From: an uncultured Demequina sp.
GTDB lineage: Bacteria; Actinomycetota; Actinomycetes; Actinomycetales; Demequinaceae
Length of the DNA: 29,648 nucleotides
Reading direction: 5' to 3'
NCBI GenBank assembly: GCA_937925595.1
Contig: CALALQ010000032.1
Location: forward strand, 1-29,648
Shown here: in pieces, positions 12,171 through 20,088 of the stretch
Layout of the letters: each line of letters opens with the position of its first letter
How positions within the stretch are numbered: position 1 is the first letter of the stretch
Program-made: the position numbers and the translations under genes
Notes under the pieces: model-generated
Databases searched by the model: none
The model's input: only the letters and a program-made list of their open reading frames with translations
Told to the model about the DNA's origin: nothing

Positions 12171-14773
12171 TCGACATCGAGAACACCGACGACGCGATCG
12201 CACGCGTCGGAGACCTCGCGGCGGAAGCTGCGCGCCTGGCCGCTGAGCCGGGCACAGCCATCATCCCCGCTGGCGCCGACCAGGCCGCCATCGTGAAAGC
12301 CGGGATGGTGGAGAAGCGTGCCGCGCTGCTGCGTCAGAAGCAGGAGGTGGAGCGTGCGACGGCTGAGGCGAAAGCGCTCATCGAACAGCAGATGAAGGAT
12401 CTGCAGCGCAAGCTCGCTGAGCAGCAGGCGCTTCTGGCACCGGCGATGAAGCAGCTCAAGCTCCTCGAAGACGGTGTGGACGCCATGAACATCTACCTGG
12501 GCCGTGACGAGGAGATCATCGTCGTCCGGGAAGGTGAGCGTGCGCCGGAGTCCGAGACCATCTGTGTTCGCCAGCAGGTGCTGTCGATGGCGGAGGAGTC
12601 CCTTATCGCTGTGGACAAGGACGGCATGGACTTCCAGCACATCGACGCGTTCGTGGACTGGCTTGCCCGGTCCGACGAGAACCTGGACCAGATCATCCCG
12701 GAGACCAAAGCGGTCGTCGCCATCATCCCCCGCCGTGCCGAGAAGAAGTACGCGGACCCGTGGAAGGCGATGGAGGCCGACAGGCTCAACGCGCAGACGT
12801 GGTGGGTCATCCGCAACGGTGAGAGCGTGTGGCTGACGACGACCCAGTTCACCGTCGGGAACACGACCGTCCCGTCCGCGAAAGACTTCACCGACCTGTT
12901 CGTCAAGAAGGGACGGTTCGGTGACCCGGACCGGAAGCTCGAACCGGGAAGCCCCGAGTGGGTGAAGGCGGAGGAGACCGCTGACGCTCGCACCCGCCAC
13001 TACATGAAGGTCGCTCTCCTCTTGCAAGGACTCCTGGACCGGACGACCGTGTTCCACCCGCACCCCGGTGTCAGCTTCCTCGACCAGGCCCACTACGACC
13101 AGGGGCTCGTCCGGGTCATCCTCGACGGGGAGAACCAGCTGACCGACGGCCGCCTTCCGTTCAAGGAGTGGCGCAAGGAGCGGGTCGCGCAGATGCATCC
13201 CGGCATGCGGGTCATCGGAGCGTTCGCGCAGCGGATGCGGACCCTGAACAGCCGGGACTACCCCGCGGACGTGCGCCCCACCGGCTCGACACCCGACAAC
13301 AACGTCCCGTACACGGTCCGGGCTACCAGCCGGTCCTACTACGACTGGGAGTTCTCGTTCGAGCGCGGCAACATCTTCGACCAGAAGACGTGGGAGTACC
13401 GCCCGGCGAAGAAGAAGGCGACCGGGTACCTGCACAACACCTCCGACTGGTGGCTGCCGCTGGACACCATCACCGAGGACGAGATCCGCTACTACCTGAC
13501 CGCGCGCAGCCAGCGTGACGGCGGGTACCTCGACATGATTCCCGCCCTCCGCGCCGCGCTCGAAGTGAAGACCGCGGAGCGTGAAGCCGAGGCCCCGTTC
13601 CGCACCGCCCTCATCGACGCGCTCACCCGCGAGACGGACGCCGAGGGTGTCGACACCGAAGCGCTGGCCGACGACCTCATCCGCTGGTACAAGACCGCCA
13701 ACCAGGTCCACCGTGCGCTCACTGAGGACGAGTCGAAGGCTGCGAAGCTCATCCTCACCGAAGCTCGTCGCCGCGCCCGCGGCGAGGACAAGGACACGGG
13801 GACTGTCGCAACCCTCCTGGCCGTGCACCCGGACGCCATGGTCGTCGCCCGCCGGTCGTCGGACTTCGTCGTCGCAGTCCCAGAGGTGAGCGAGTTCCCC
13901 GCCCGGGACAAGGTGTTCACGCGCCTGTTCTTCTACACACCTGCCGGGAAGCTGAAGGAGACCCGCGAGTGGACGGCGCTGACCCGCGCGCAGGTCGCCC
14001 GCTGGTCCGTGCTCCACCAGACTGACACCTGGGACGACTGGCCGTTCAACCCGGACATGCGTCAGCACTACACGGATGACGAGCTTCGCCACGTCGCCCG
14101 GCACATCACCGGTCACGCTCCGGGAACTTTCCGGATCGTCGTGTCCCCCAACAAGGAGGGTGAGCGTGCGCACGGGAAGGCGATGATCTCCGACGGTGAC
14201 GAGATCCGGAGCCTCATCTTCGGTGTCGACCGGGTGAAGGGCGACATGGTTGTCCGCGTCGGCTGGAACAATGCCCGCAAGGTGGACATGCGTGGGGACC
14301 GGGAGCCGTACTGGGAGACCCAGTATTGGGGCGACCCGAACAAGAACGCCGTCATCTACTCCGACGACGCCGGACTCACCGCCGCGACCGCCATGCTCGA
14401 AGCGGCGCGCACGGAATACCAGGAAAGCCGAGCGCGCAGTGACCGCGCCATGGTCGAGTTCATGAAGATCGAGCACGCGTGGGAGGACGAGGAGCTCGAG
14501 CGGATGAAGGCCCGGTTCGTAGAAGACTTCGGTGACATCTCCCTCTGGGAGGGCCACCTGAAGACCATCAAGAAGCCGGTCTACCCGCACAGGTGGAAGG
14601 GTGACACCGCATTCCGGGAGGCCGTGAAGACCCTCATCGAACGGAACGTCGAGTTCGACTTCGCCGGCCTCACCGTACGGGATGTGCTCACGGCCGCCGG
14701 CGCCGATGTCTCGTCGGTCGACGAGTCGCTGCTGCACCTCATCCCCCACCCGAAGAAGGACGACAATGCCTAA
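12167..14773 (+). CDS. Large hypothetical protein, 868 aa
   Basis: The start is GTG 12167, which overlaps the previous stop as GTGA; the frame is open further upstream, but that stretch is covered by the previous gene. Residues about 45-105 are a heptad-rich coiled coil (VEKRAALLRQKQEVERATAEAKALIEQQMKD.. in outline). The remainder is soluble, rich in Trp/Tyr and acidic residues, and has no signal peptide or transmembrane helix. Recognisable landmarks are RAEKKYADPW, SYYDWEFSFERGN, SDWWLPLDTI and VGWNNARKVDM. I recognise no NTPase, polymerase or nuclease motif. It is the central product of the 11665-15113 operon, and the overlapping starts and stops suggest it works with its small partners, perhaps as a complex. 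Function unknown. Confidence 0.8.
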   Translation: MIDIENTDDAIARVGDLAAEAARLAAEPGTAIIPAGADQAAIVKAGMVEKRAALLRQKQEVERATAEAKALIEQQMKDLQRKLAEQQALLAPAMKQLKLLEDGVDAMNIYLGRDEEIIVVREGERAPESETICVRQQVLSMAEESLIAVDKDGMDFQHIDAFVDWLARSDENLDQIIPETKAVVAIIPRRAEKKYADPWKAMEADRLNAQTWWVIRNGESVWLTTTQFTVGNTTVPSAKDFTDLFVKKGRFGDPDRKLEPGSPEWVKAEETADARTRHYMKVALLLQGLLDRTTVFHPHPGVSFLDQAHYDQGLVRVILDGENQLTDGRLPFKEWRKERVAQMHPGMRVIGAFAQRMRTLNSRDYPADVRPTGSTPDNNVPYTVRATSRSYYDWEFSFERGNIFDQKTWEYRPAKKKATGYLHNTSDWWLPLDTITEDEIRYYLTARSQRDGGYLDMIPALRAALEVKTAEREAEAPFRTALIDALTRETDAEGVDTEALADDLIRWYKTANQVHRALTEDESKAAKLILTEARRRARGEDKDTGTVATLLAVHPDAMVVARRSSDFVVAVPEVSEFPARDKVFTRLFFYTPAGKLKETREWTALTRAQVARWSVLHQTDTWDDWPFNPDMRQHYTDDELRHVARHITGHAPGTFRIVVSPNKEGERAHGKAMISDGDEIRSLIFGVDRVKGDMVVRVGWNNARKVDMRGDREPYWETQYWGDPNKNAVIYSDDAGLTAATAMLEAARTEYQESRARSDRAMVEFMKIEHAWEDEELERMKARFVEDFGDISLWEGHLKTIKKPVYPHRWKGDTAFREAVKTLIERNVEFDFAGLTVRDVLTAAGADVSSVDESLLHLIPHPKKDDNA

Positions 14774-15113
14774 GCTCGCCGACACCTCCTACGACATCGG
14801 CCGAACACTGACCCGCCGGATCCTCGACAGGCTCGGGCTCGACGACGGGCACGTTCAGGTGCTGGAGCAGTCATGGGACTTCGGCGGCGGCTGCACGACC
14901 TGCAGCTACCCGGAGTCAGGGTTCCAGGTGCTCGTCAACGGCGAGCAGGTGTGGCCGTCGAAGGAGTACCTCGACCAGCACGGCGGCGTCTACTTCGCCG
15001 ACACGGAAGGGTACGTCGAAGGCCGGAAACTCACTGTGTACGGGATGTTCGACAAGTGGCTGAACGGTGAGGCACTCGTCTACGACGAGGACACCGAAGA
15101 AGACGACGACTGA
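14766..15113 (+). CDS. Hypothetical acidic protein, 115 aa
   Basis: It begins MPKLADTSYDIG at ATG 14766, overlapping the end of the 868-aa gene by 8 bases, so it is likely translationally coupled. The central segment WDFGGGCTTCSYPESGFQVLVNG contains a CxxC pair, though a second pair for a zinc ribbon is not obvious. The C-terminus is a run of Asp/Glu. It is the last gene of the rightward operon and overlaps the convergent ligase gene by 34 bp at the 3' ends, with no terminator between them, so the two transcripts would collide or be antisense there. No family is recognised. Confidence 0.75.
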   Translation: MPKLADTSYDIGRTLTRRILDRLGLDDGHVQVLEQSWDFGGGCTTCSYPESGFQVLVNGEQVWPSKEYLDQHGGVYFADTEGYVEGRKLTVYGMFDKWLNGEALVYDEDTEEDDD

Positions 15114-16060
15114 GGCAGGTCCGTCCGGAGCTTGACGAACCTCACCGGGTGCCGGAACGAGTACCCGGTCCGGGCAGCGTCGGCGGACACTTCCGCCGGA
15201 ACCGGCTCGATGAGGGTCAGCACAACCGGCTCCCGGGTCTTCCTGAACCGGCTGACCACGGACGACGACACCACCTCCGGCCACGGGTGCGCCCGGCGGG
15301 GTGGGCGGATGAGCCCTGCGACCGTCCGCGCTTGCGCCGGCGTCAGCGGTGTCGTCCTCCCGACGATGCGGAGCTTCCCGTCCACGACCTGACCGATGAT
15401 GAGCTCCCGCGGCCGCGACAGCGACCCGGTGACTGCACCGACAGTGACATCCACGGTCTCCCACCGTTTCGTCTTCACCCAGTCCCGCTCCCCCGGCCGG
15501 TAGGCCTGCGCGCCACCCTTGGTGACGATCCCTTCAATGCCGGCGGCCGCCATGTCCTCCATCCACGAGACCGCCTCATCGCGGTCGCGCGTCACCGGGG
15601 ACAGCGAAAGTGGCGGCCGCCAGTCGAGCGCGAGCTCTTCAAGGAGCGCTCGGCGGACATCGAACGGGTGATGGCGGATGTCACGGCCGGCGACCTCCAT
15701 CACGTCGAACAGCACCAGCGACGCTGGCGATCGCTCCGCGAACGCTGCCTGCCGGGCCTTCCCCGCGTTCAGGCGGCGCAGCAGGATGTCGAAGTCGAGG
15801 CGCCCGTCAGCCCAGGCGACCACTTCCCCATCAAGGGTGACCCCGTCGGGCAGTTGCGCGGTCGCGGCATCCGCGAGCTCAGGGAACGCAGCGGTCATGT
15901 CGGTGCCATGGCGGGACCAGATCGTCGCCTGCCCGGTGGCGACACGGGTGACAGCGCGGAACCCATCGAACTTCGGCTCATACCGGCAGCCGCCGGGCAG
16001 CGCGCCCCCAGCAGGCAACGAGCGCGTGGGGCGCGCAAGGACCGTGCTGGCAGGGTTCAT
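15080..16060 (-). CDS. Stand-alone ATP-dependent DNA ligase (LigC/LigD ligase-domain type)
   Basis: A 326-residue enzyme that would seal nicks in double-stranded DNA through an enzyme-AMP intermediate. The nucleotidyltransferase motifs are in order: motif I EPKFDGFR with catalytic Lys 30, motif III LDGEVVAW (Glu 79), motif IV EGIVTK (176-181) and motif V WVKTKR (195-199). An OB-fold region follows at about 205-315. There is no polymerase or phosphoesterase domain, so it is a single-domain-type ligase as in LigC or the LigD C-terminal module. The tail is a short Ser run. It starts at ATG 16060. Its neighbours suggest it belongs to the plasmid's own DNA-processing set with the Snf2 helicase and primase-like replication protein. 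Confidence 0.93.
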   Translation of the reverse strand: MNPASTVLARPTRSLPAGGALPGGCRYEPKFDGFRAVTRVATGQATIWSRHGTDMTAAFPELADAATAQLPDGVTLDGEVVAWADGRLDFDILLRRLNAGKARQAAFAERSPASLVLFDVMEVAGRDIRHHPFDVRRALLEELALDWRPPLSLSPVTRDRDEAVSWMEDMAAAGIEGIVTKGGAQAYRPGERDWVKTKRWETVDVTVGAVTGSLSRPRELIIGQVVDGKLRIVGRTTPLTPAQARTVAGLIRPPRRAHPWPEVVSSSVVSRFRKTREPVVLTLIEPVPAEVSADAARTGYSFRHPVRFVKLRTDLPQSSSSSVSSS

Positions 16061-16140
16061 GCCCGGACGCTATCGCGGGAGGGCCCCCGCTTCGAGGGCC
16101 TTGCCCTGGCCGGTCGGCCGCGAAGTGGAACAGTGCGTCC

Positions 16141-17859
16141 CTACTTGCAGGATTCGAGGGTGTTGCGGAGCGCCTCGGACGGGTTCCATTGCCACCCCGG
16201 AATCCTCTGGAGTCGCTCCGCTCGGCTAGCGCGCAGGCGACCACGGCGGTAGTCGTACCGTTGTTTCGACGCCCAGTCCCCCAGATTGACTTCTCCGACA
16301 ATGGCCGCACTGGGCACTAGGCCCTCGTCTCGTGCGTAAGATTCCGCTATGTCAGCAATTCGTGCCCATCGCGCATCGTCCGCGATGGCGCGGGTAGACT
16401 CCCAATGCCAACCGGGCGTCGCTTCCAGGGCGGCAATTTGGTAAGCGGGCATCGTGCCAGACCGATAACGCGATCGCATCGTCGCGGCCCAGTTACCGAC
16501 CCCAGTGGACGAGGCCGTGAGGTCACCACCGGCCCGTAGATGCGCCGCCACGTCTTCCAGCCGCTCGTAGAAGTTGCGCTGATACCGAGCCAGGTTGTAC
16601 TGCGGTTCCCACTCCCACCCTGGCATCTGGCGGAGACGATCGACGCGAGTCCGCGGCAGCAGCCCACGACGGTAGAGATCCCGTTGCCTCCATGCCCAAT
16701 TTCCAACGCGGGCGCCGGAGTCGTCGACATAGGCGTTTGGGAGCTGTTCGCCAGCGGCGATGAGAGCTTGAACTCTCGAAGCCATCGCCTCCCATTCCTT
16801 GTCTGTGTCCATCTCTAACGGAGCCATCTCTGAGACCGGGGGTGCTGCGAAGTCGTCCGAGACGGGGTAGCCGCGAGAACGTAGATGAGCCGCCGTCAGG
16901 ACCGCGACCTCGACGGCTGAGGAAGACTCGGGCACAACAAGGTCGCCTCCCAGCAACGGTTGAAGCGGCGCCTCCCGAACTCGGACTACCTCGTAGCCGA
17001 GTGCTGCTAGTTCGATGGACTTCTTCTGGTCGTGCTCCTCACGGCCGGAGTGCCAGTAAGCGCCGTCATACTCAACGACAAGCTTGTGGTCCTCCCAGAG
17101 CATGTCCACCGCCCATCGCCCGATGCGACATCTGAAGTCGCCAAACGACCGGCTCAATGCCCCAGCGAGATACGCCTCAATGAGCGATTTCCGGCCGCTC
17201 GCAGGAGCTTTCCACTGCCACCCAGGAATGGCCTGGAGCATAGCGACACGCTCCTGGGATAGCTTTCCTTTCGCATAGTTCTTCCGTTGCCTGCTGACCC
17301 ACTGGCCCAAAGCATGCCCGTCAACGTCCACGAAGTGCTGAGGAACATTCGCGGTGCCAAACTTGGTATGAAACGCGCAAAGGCGGTCAAGGTTTTCTCC
17401 CCAGTCCCGATTTGTCCGGCGTTGCCTCTGCCTACCCTGCTCCATGAGGATGTCTCTTTCGCCGAAATCTCCGGGCCGCCACTGCCATCCGTCGACGGAT
17501 TGAAGTAGACGAGCCCGGCTATCGGTAAGTGATCCAGACCCATAAGCCTTCCGCTGGCGTAGAATCCAGCTCGCCAGCTCGTCACTGATCTGCTGACGGT
17601 CAATCGACCTCGCCCGAAGTTCTTCCAGGCGCAAGGCCCACTGGCGGTCGCGCAAGGTTGCCCATTCCCACCCCGGTATTGCGTCCAGCATCTGACGATG
17701 CTGCTCAGTCAGGGTGCCGCGATTACCAAATCGGACCTGGTTGGAGACCCAGCGCCGCGAATTCGCCGAGAGGGCCTCAAGGCTGAGCCGGCCGGTGCCG
17801 ATCTCAGCCTTGAGGTGGCTGTACGAGGCCAACCACGCCTCCTCAGCTGCATCGTTCAA
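16141..17859 (-). CDS. Helicase-associated (HA) repeat protein with central Vsr/DUF559-like nuclease domain
   Basis: A 572-residue protein starting at TTG 17859, inside the end of the preceding nuclease gene (17-bp overlap). It has six helicase-associated repeats of the pattern W-x2-x-QR-x2-Y-x-x-G-x-L-x5-R-x2-L-x2-x-PGW-x-W: three before (about 8-67, 71-128, 152-217) and three after (355-418, 425-487, 493-560) a central domain. The central domain (about 221-330) reads GRWAVDMLWEDHKLVVEYDGAYWH, then HDQKKSIELAALGYEVVRVRE. This matches the Vsr/DUF559 branch of PD-(D/E)XK nucleases, with Asp 252, Glu 263, Asp 265 and His 270 as candidate catalytic residues. HA repeats are thought to bind nucleic acid. 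No helicase motor is present. Base composition is clearly lower in GC than its neighbours, suggesting recent acquisition. Defence, homing or DNA repair are possible roles. Confidence 0.85.
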   Translation of the reverse strand: MNDAAEEAWLASYSHLKAEIGTGRLSLEALSANSRRWVSNQVRFGNRGTLTEQHRQMLDAIPGWEWATLRDRQWALRLEELRARSIDRQQISDELASWILRQRKAYGSGSLTDSRARLLQSVDGWQWRPGDFGERDILMEQGRQRQRRTNRDWGENLDRLCAFHTKFGTANVPQHFVDVDGHALGQWVSRQRKNYAKGKLSQERVAMLQAIPGWQWKAPASGRKSLIEAYLAGALSRSFGDFRCRIGRWAVDMLWEDHKLVVEYDGAYWHSGREEHDQKKSIELAALGYEVVRVREAPLQPLLGGDLVVPESSSAVEVAVLTAAHLRSRGYPVSDDFAAPPVSEMAPLEMDTDKEWEAMASRVQALIAAGEQLPNAYVDDSGARVGNWAWRQRDLYRRGLLPRTRVDRLRQMPGWEWEPQYNLARYQRNFYERLEDVAAHLRAGGDLTASSTGVGNWAATMRSRYRSGTMPAYQIAALEATPGWHWESTRAIADDARWARIADIAESYARDEGLVPSAAIVGEVNLGDWASKQRYDYRRGRLRASRAERLQRIPGWQWNPSEALRNTLESCK

Positions 17860-18622
17860 GTGTCCCCCGGAGCATCTCGATGTCTGCAGAGGGGGCCGTC
17901 AGCCCGTAGTTGGCGAGGATGTGGGTGTGCCGGATGGCGTACTCGCAGTCGAACCCGCGGTTGCCGGCGTTACGGGGCATCCACTTCGCGGGCCCCTTGT
18001 CGGATTTGGACGCGTTGACTGCGCCTGACACTGAGAGGAGGTTCGCCGGGTCGTTCGCGAACTGCTCGCGGCGCTCGTCGTCCCACTTGTACGCGCCGCC
18101 CTTCCAGGCGCCGGACAGGGACACGATGTGGTCGATCTGGACGGCCTGGGAGGTCTTCTCACCGAACGTGAACTTGATGGTCTTGCCGGTGTACGGGTCC
18201 TTGAGGACACCGGAGAGGACCTTGCAGCCGTCCTCGGTCTTCACCTTCGTCAGGTCGCGGGCGAGGATGTCGTCGCGGGTGCGGCACCCGTTGCCGTCGA
18301 CGTCCGCCCATGCGGGACCGAACTCGTCCCGACGGTAGTCGGGGACGCGGGTGGCAGGTGTCGCCTTGATGGTGTCCAGGCCTGCGAGGGCGGCGGCGAC
18401 ACGCTTGCTCTGCGACTTCAGCTCGGCCTTCTTGCCGGAGTCCTTCTCGCCCTTGGCGGGCGCCTCAGGCTCTGCGTCGTCGTCGGGGGCGGCGGTCGGG
18501 GTGTCCTCGAACGCGGGCTTGACGATGTCGACGATGCTGTCGCCGGTGCTGTTCTGGAAGAACAGGTTGAAGCCGAAAAGCACGGCGACGATGAGGAAGA
18601 AGGGGATGATGGTTCGCTGCAT
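17843..18622 (-). CDS. Membrane-anchored HNH nuclease, DUF1524 (GmrSD C-terminal-like)
   Basis: A 259-residue protein starting at ATG 18622. Residues about 4-22 (TIIPFFLIVAVLFGFNLFF) form a membrane anchor or uncleaved signal. An acidic Pro/Ala linker follows, then a DUF1524 nuclease domain: RDEFGPAWADVDGNGCRTRDDIL, DPYTGKTIKF, VQIDHIVSL, and FANDPANLLSV..NASK. The DH in QIDHIV and the downstream Asn form the HNH-type metal centre. This architecture is common in exported actinobacterial nucleases. The protein should act outside the membrane. Placement next to envelope and transfer genes suggests DNA handling or degradation at the surface. The 37-bp upstream element ends a few bases before the ATG. 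Confidence 0.87.
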   Translation of the reverse strand: MQRTIIPFFLIVAVLFGFNLFFQNSTGDSIVDIVKPAFEDTPTAAPDDDAEPEAPAKGEKDSGKKAELKSQSKRVAAALAGLDTIKATPATRVPDYRRDEFGPAWADVDGNGCRTRDDILARDLTKVKTEDGCKVLSGVLKDPYTGKTIKFTFGEKTSQAVQIDHIVSLSGAWKGGAYKWDDERREQFANDPANLLSVSGAVNASKSDKGPAKWMPRNAGNRGFDCEYAIRHTHILANYGLTAPSADIEMLRGTLERCS

Positions 18623-18626
18623 AGAA

Positions 18627-18663
18627 TCCCTATGCGCAGCCGGGACCGGTCCTCCAGGTCACG
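18627..18663 (-). promoter_or_regulatory. 37-bp conserved upstream element, copy B
   Basis: The minus strand reads CGTGACC, 20 variable bases, then CTGCGCATAGGGA. The TGA at its start is also the stop codon of the 18659-19060 gene. It precedes ATG 18622 by four bases. Confidence 0.6.
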
Positions 18664-19060
18664 CGGCTTCAGCGGTGCCCTTCGGGCTGGGCTCCTGGGT
18701 GGACTTCGCCTTCACCGGGACGCCCTCGCAGCCGAGCTTCATCAGGCACTTCGACGGGGCGGCGCCGGTGGACGTGAACATGGTCCGGTTGCACGCCGGG
18801 CAGCAGATGAGGGTGCGGAGGGTGCCTTCGCGGCCGCCGCGGGACAGGTACGGGAGGATGCCGCGGTGCGTCTCCAGTAGTCGCTGCTGCTCGTCGGAGA
18901 GCTCGACACGCTCATGAAGGGTCGAGTCGCTGACAACGCCAGCCCACGTGTTCGTCTTCGCGGCCGTCATCAGCACCAGCGCGATCTGCGCAGCCTGGAT
19001 GGGCTCGGGAGCTTCCGTGTTGTGGCGGATGGTCTTGCGGACCTGGGTCTTCGCGGCCAT
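18659..19060 (-). CDS. Small protein with zinc-ribbon-like cysteines
   Basis: A 133-residue protein starting at ATG 19060 with GAAGGA 8 nt upstream. The N-terminal half is helical and basic (MAAKTQVRKTIRHN..). The C-terminal half has CCPACNRTMF followed by SKCLMKLGC, a four-cysteine pattern compatible with one zinc site. The tail is Lys/Thr/Ala-rich. It is soluble by sequence, with no signal peptide. It sits between the membrane nuclease and the Cys-rich small gene in the leftward transfer module. A DNA- or protein-binding accessory role is plausible but not shown; no family is recognised. Confidence 0.7.
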   Translation of the reverse strand: MAAKTQVRKTIRHNTEAPEPIQAAQIALVLMTAAKTNTWAGVVSDSTLHERVELSDEQQRLLETHRGILPYLSRGGREGTLRTLICCPACNRTMFTSTGAAPSKCLMKLGCEGVPVKAKSTQEPSPKGTAEAA

Positions 19061-19074
19061 GAGGTGTCCTTCCC

Positions 19075-19137
19075 ACCCTGCCGGGCAGCAGGGTTCACTA
19101 CCGCTATGCGCAGCGGCCCGGGAAGTGGCAGGTCACG
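19075..19137 (-). promoter_or_regulatory. 37-bp element copy C plus leader hairpin
   Basis: Element copy C spans 19101-19137 (CGTGACC, 20 bases, CGCTGCGCATAGCGG on the minus strand). Its TGA is the stop of the 19133-19321 gene. Between it and ATG 19060 lies a leader hairpin at 19075-19094 (ACCCTGC / GCAGGGT, six-base loop). Here the CGCATAG core is about 40 bp from the start codon, unlike copies A and B. Confidence 0.55.
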
Positions 19138-19321
19138 CGTCGTCTGCGGCTTCGAGCACGTCCGCGCAGCAGGGGCATCCGTGGACCATGCCGCAGGTGT
19201 CGTGGCCGGGGATCCGGCACGGTTCGCACTTGGCCGGGTCGGAGTAGACGTACGTGGACTCCTCGCCGGCGGCACGGGTGAGCACTCCGAAGGGCCAGCA
19301 GCGCGGGTCCTCCTTGCTCAC
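19133..19321 (-). CDS. Small cysteine-rich protein, 62 aa
   Basis: It starts at GTG 19321, which overlaps the stop of the upstream VirB8-like gene as GTGA, so translation is probably coupled; a longer frame upstream runs through that gene and is rejected. The product starts MSKEDPRCWPFGVL and contains seven cysteines. Six are clustered in KCEPCRIPGHDTCGMVHGCPCC, with two His, a likely metal-binding knuckle. The C-terminus is Ala/Asp-rich. There is no signal peptide. Small zinc-binding proteins of this size often accompany transfer or regulatory genes, but no specific function can be assigned. Confidence 0.65.
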   Translation of the reverse strand: MSKEDPRCWPFGVLTRAAGEESTYVYSDPAKCEPCRIPGHDTCGMVHGCPCCADVLEAADDA

Positions 19322-20079
19322 TTGAGGTTTTTGACCGTCGGGAAGTTCTCCTTGACCTTCACGATGCGGTCCTTCTCGTCGAACCACACCTGGATGGACC
19401 CAGTGGTGGCGACGTCGTTTCCGGTGCCGTCAGCGAGGCGGTACTGGGCGGAGACGGGGACGTTCGCGAAGATGGAGAAGAACTCCCCGACGCGGCCCAT
19501 CCCGGCGGTGAACTGGGCGCCCTTGGTGGTCGCGGTGCCTGTCAGCTTCGCGTGGACGGTGTCAGTGCGCTGGAACACGCTCGGCTGGGTCAGGACGGGA
19601 CCGGCGGCCCCTGCCTTCTTGAGCCGTGCAGCGCGGTCCTTCTCGGGCTCTTCCAGGTCCACGGTGAACCATGCCTTGACGAACTTCTCGGTGGCCTTGC
19701 GCAGCTTCGGTTCACGTTCGAAGTCGCCGTCCTGGTACTGGCCGGCTTCGTCGTCGCAGCCTTCGAACTTGTCGCACTCCACGACCTCGGGGATCTCCGG
19801 GACGACGACCTCGCCCTCTGGGTCGGTGCTCGGCTCATCCTCCGGCTGGGCGTCCGGGTCTTCGGCCTGGTCGGGGCCTGTGTCAGGGTCCGTTTCAGCG
19901 TCGGGGTCGCCGGTCTCGGTGGGGACGGGTGTCCCGCCGACGCCGATGGTGACCACCGGCTTCGGGGTCGCCGTCGCTTCCGGCTCCTGGGCTCCTCCCC
20001 CGATGGTGAGCACGTAGGCGATGACACCCCCGATCGCGGCGATGCCGACCAGGAGCGTGATGATGCGGTTCTTGTCCAT
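19318..20079 (-). CDS. VirB8/TcpC-like membrane protein with NTF2-like domain
   Basis: A 253-residue protein starting at ATG 20079 with AAGGAGA 6 nt upstream. One N-terminal transmembrane helix (about 5-27, RIITLLVGIAAIGGVIAYVL) is followed by an Asp/Glu/Pro/Thr-rich linker (30-95), a Cys pair (CDKFEGC) and a C-terminal alpha+beta domain (about 115-253). That domain has the pattern ATEKFVKAWFTVD ... GSIQVWFDEKDRIVKVKENFP. This layout matches NTF2-like VirB8/TcpC or Mce-associated proteins of Gram-positive type IV secretion. Such proteins form part of the translocation channel at the outer face of the membrane. Assignment rests on layout and context, not on a diagnostic motif. It lies directly behind the cell-wall hydrolase gene. 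Confidence 0.6.
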   Translation of the reverse strand: MDKNRIITLLVGIAAIGGVIAYVLTIGGGAQEPEATATPKPVVTIGVGGTPVPTETGDPDAETDPDTGPDQAEDPDAQPEDEPSTDPEGEVVVPEIPEVVECDKFEGCDDEAGQYQDGDFEREPKLRKATEKFVKAWFTVDLEEPEKDRAARLKKAGAAGPVLTQPSVFQRTDTVHAKLTGTATTKGAQFTAGMGRVGEFFSIFANVPVSAQYRLADGTGNDVATTGSIQVWFDEKDRIVKVKENFPTVKNLK

Positions 20080-20088
20080 GAGGTCTCC

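Noticed and set aside
12146..14785. Minus-strand open frame of 879 codons
   Set aside because: Shadow of the 868-aa plus-strand gene, whose start overlaps the upstream stop codon in an operon; the antisense translation is Val/Leu/Arg/Gly-rich with no domain.
19133..19387. Longer start for the Cys-rich protein
   Set aside because: The extra N-terminal residues lie within the VirB8-like gene and look like an out-of-frame translation; the GTGA overlap gives a natural coupled start at 19321.
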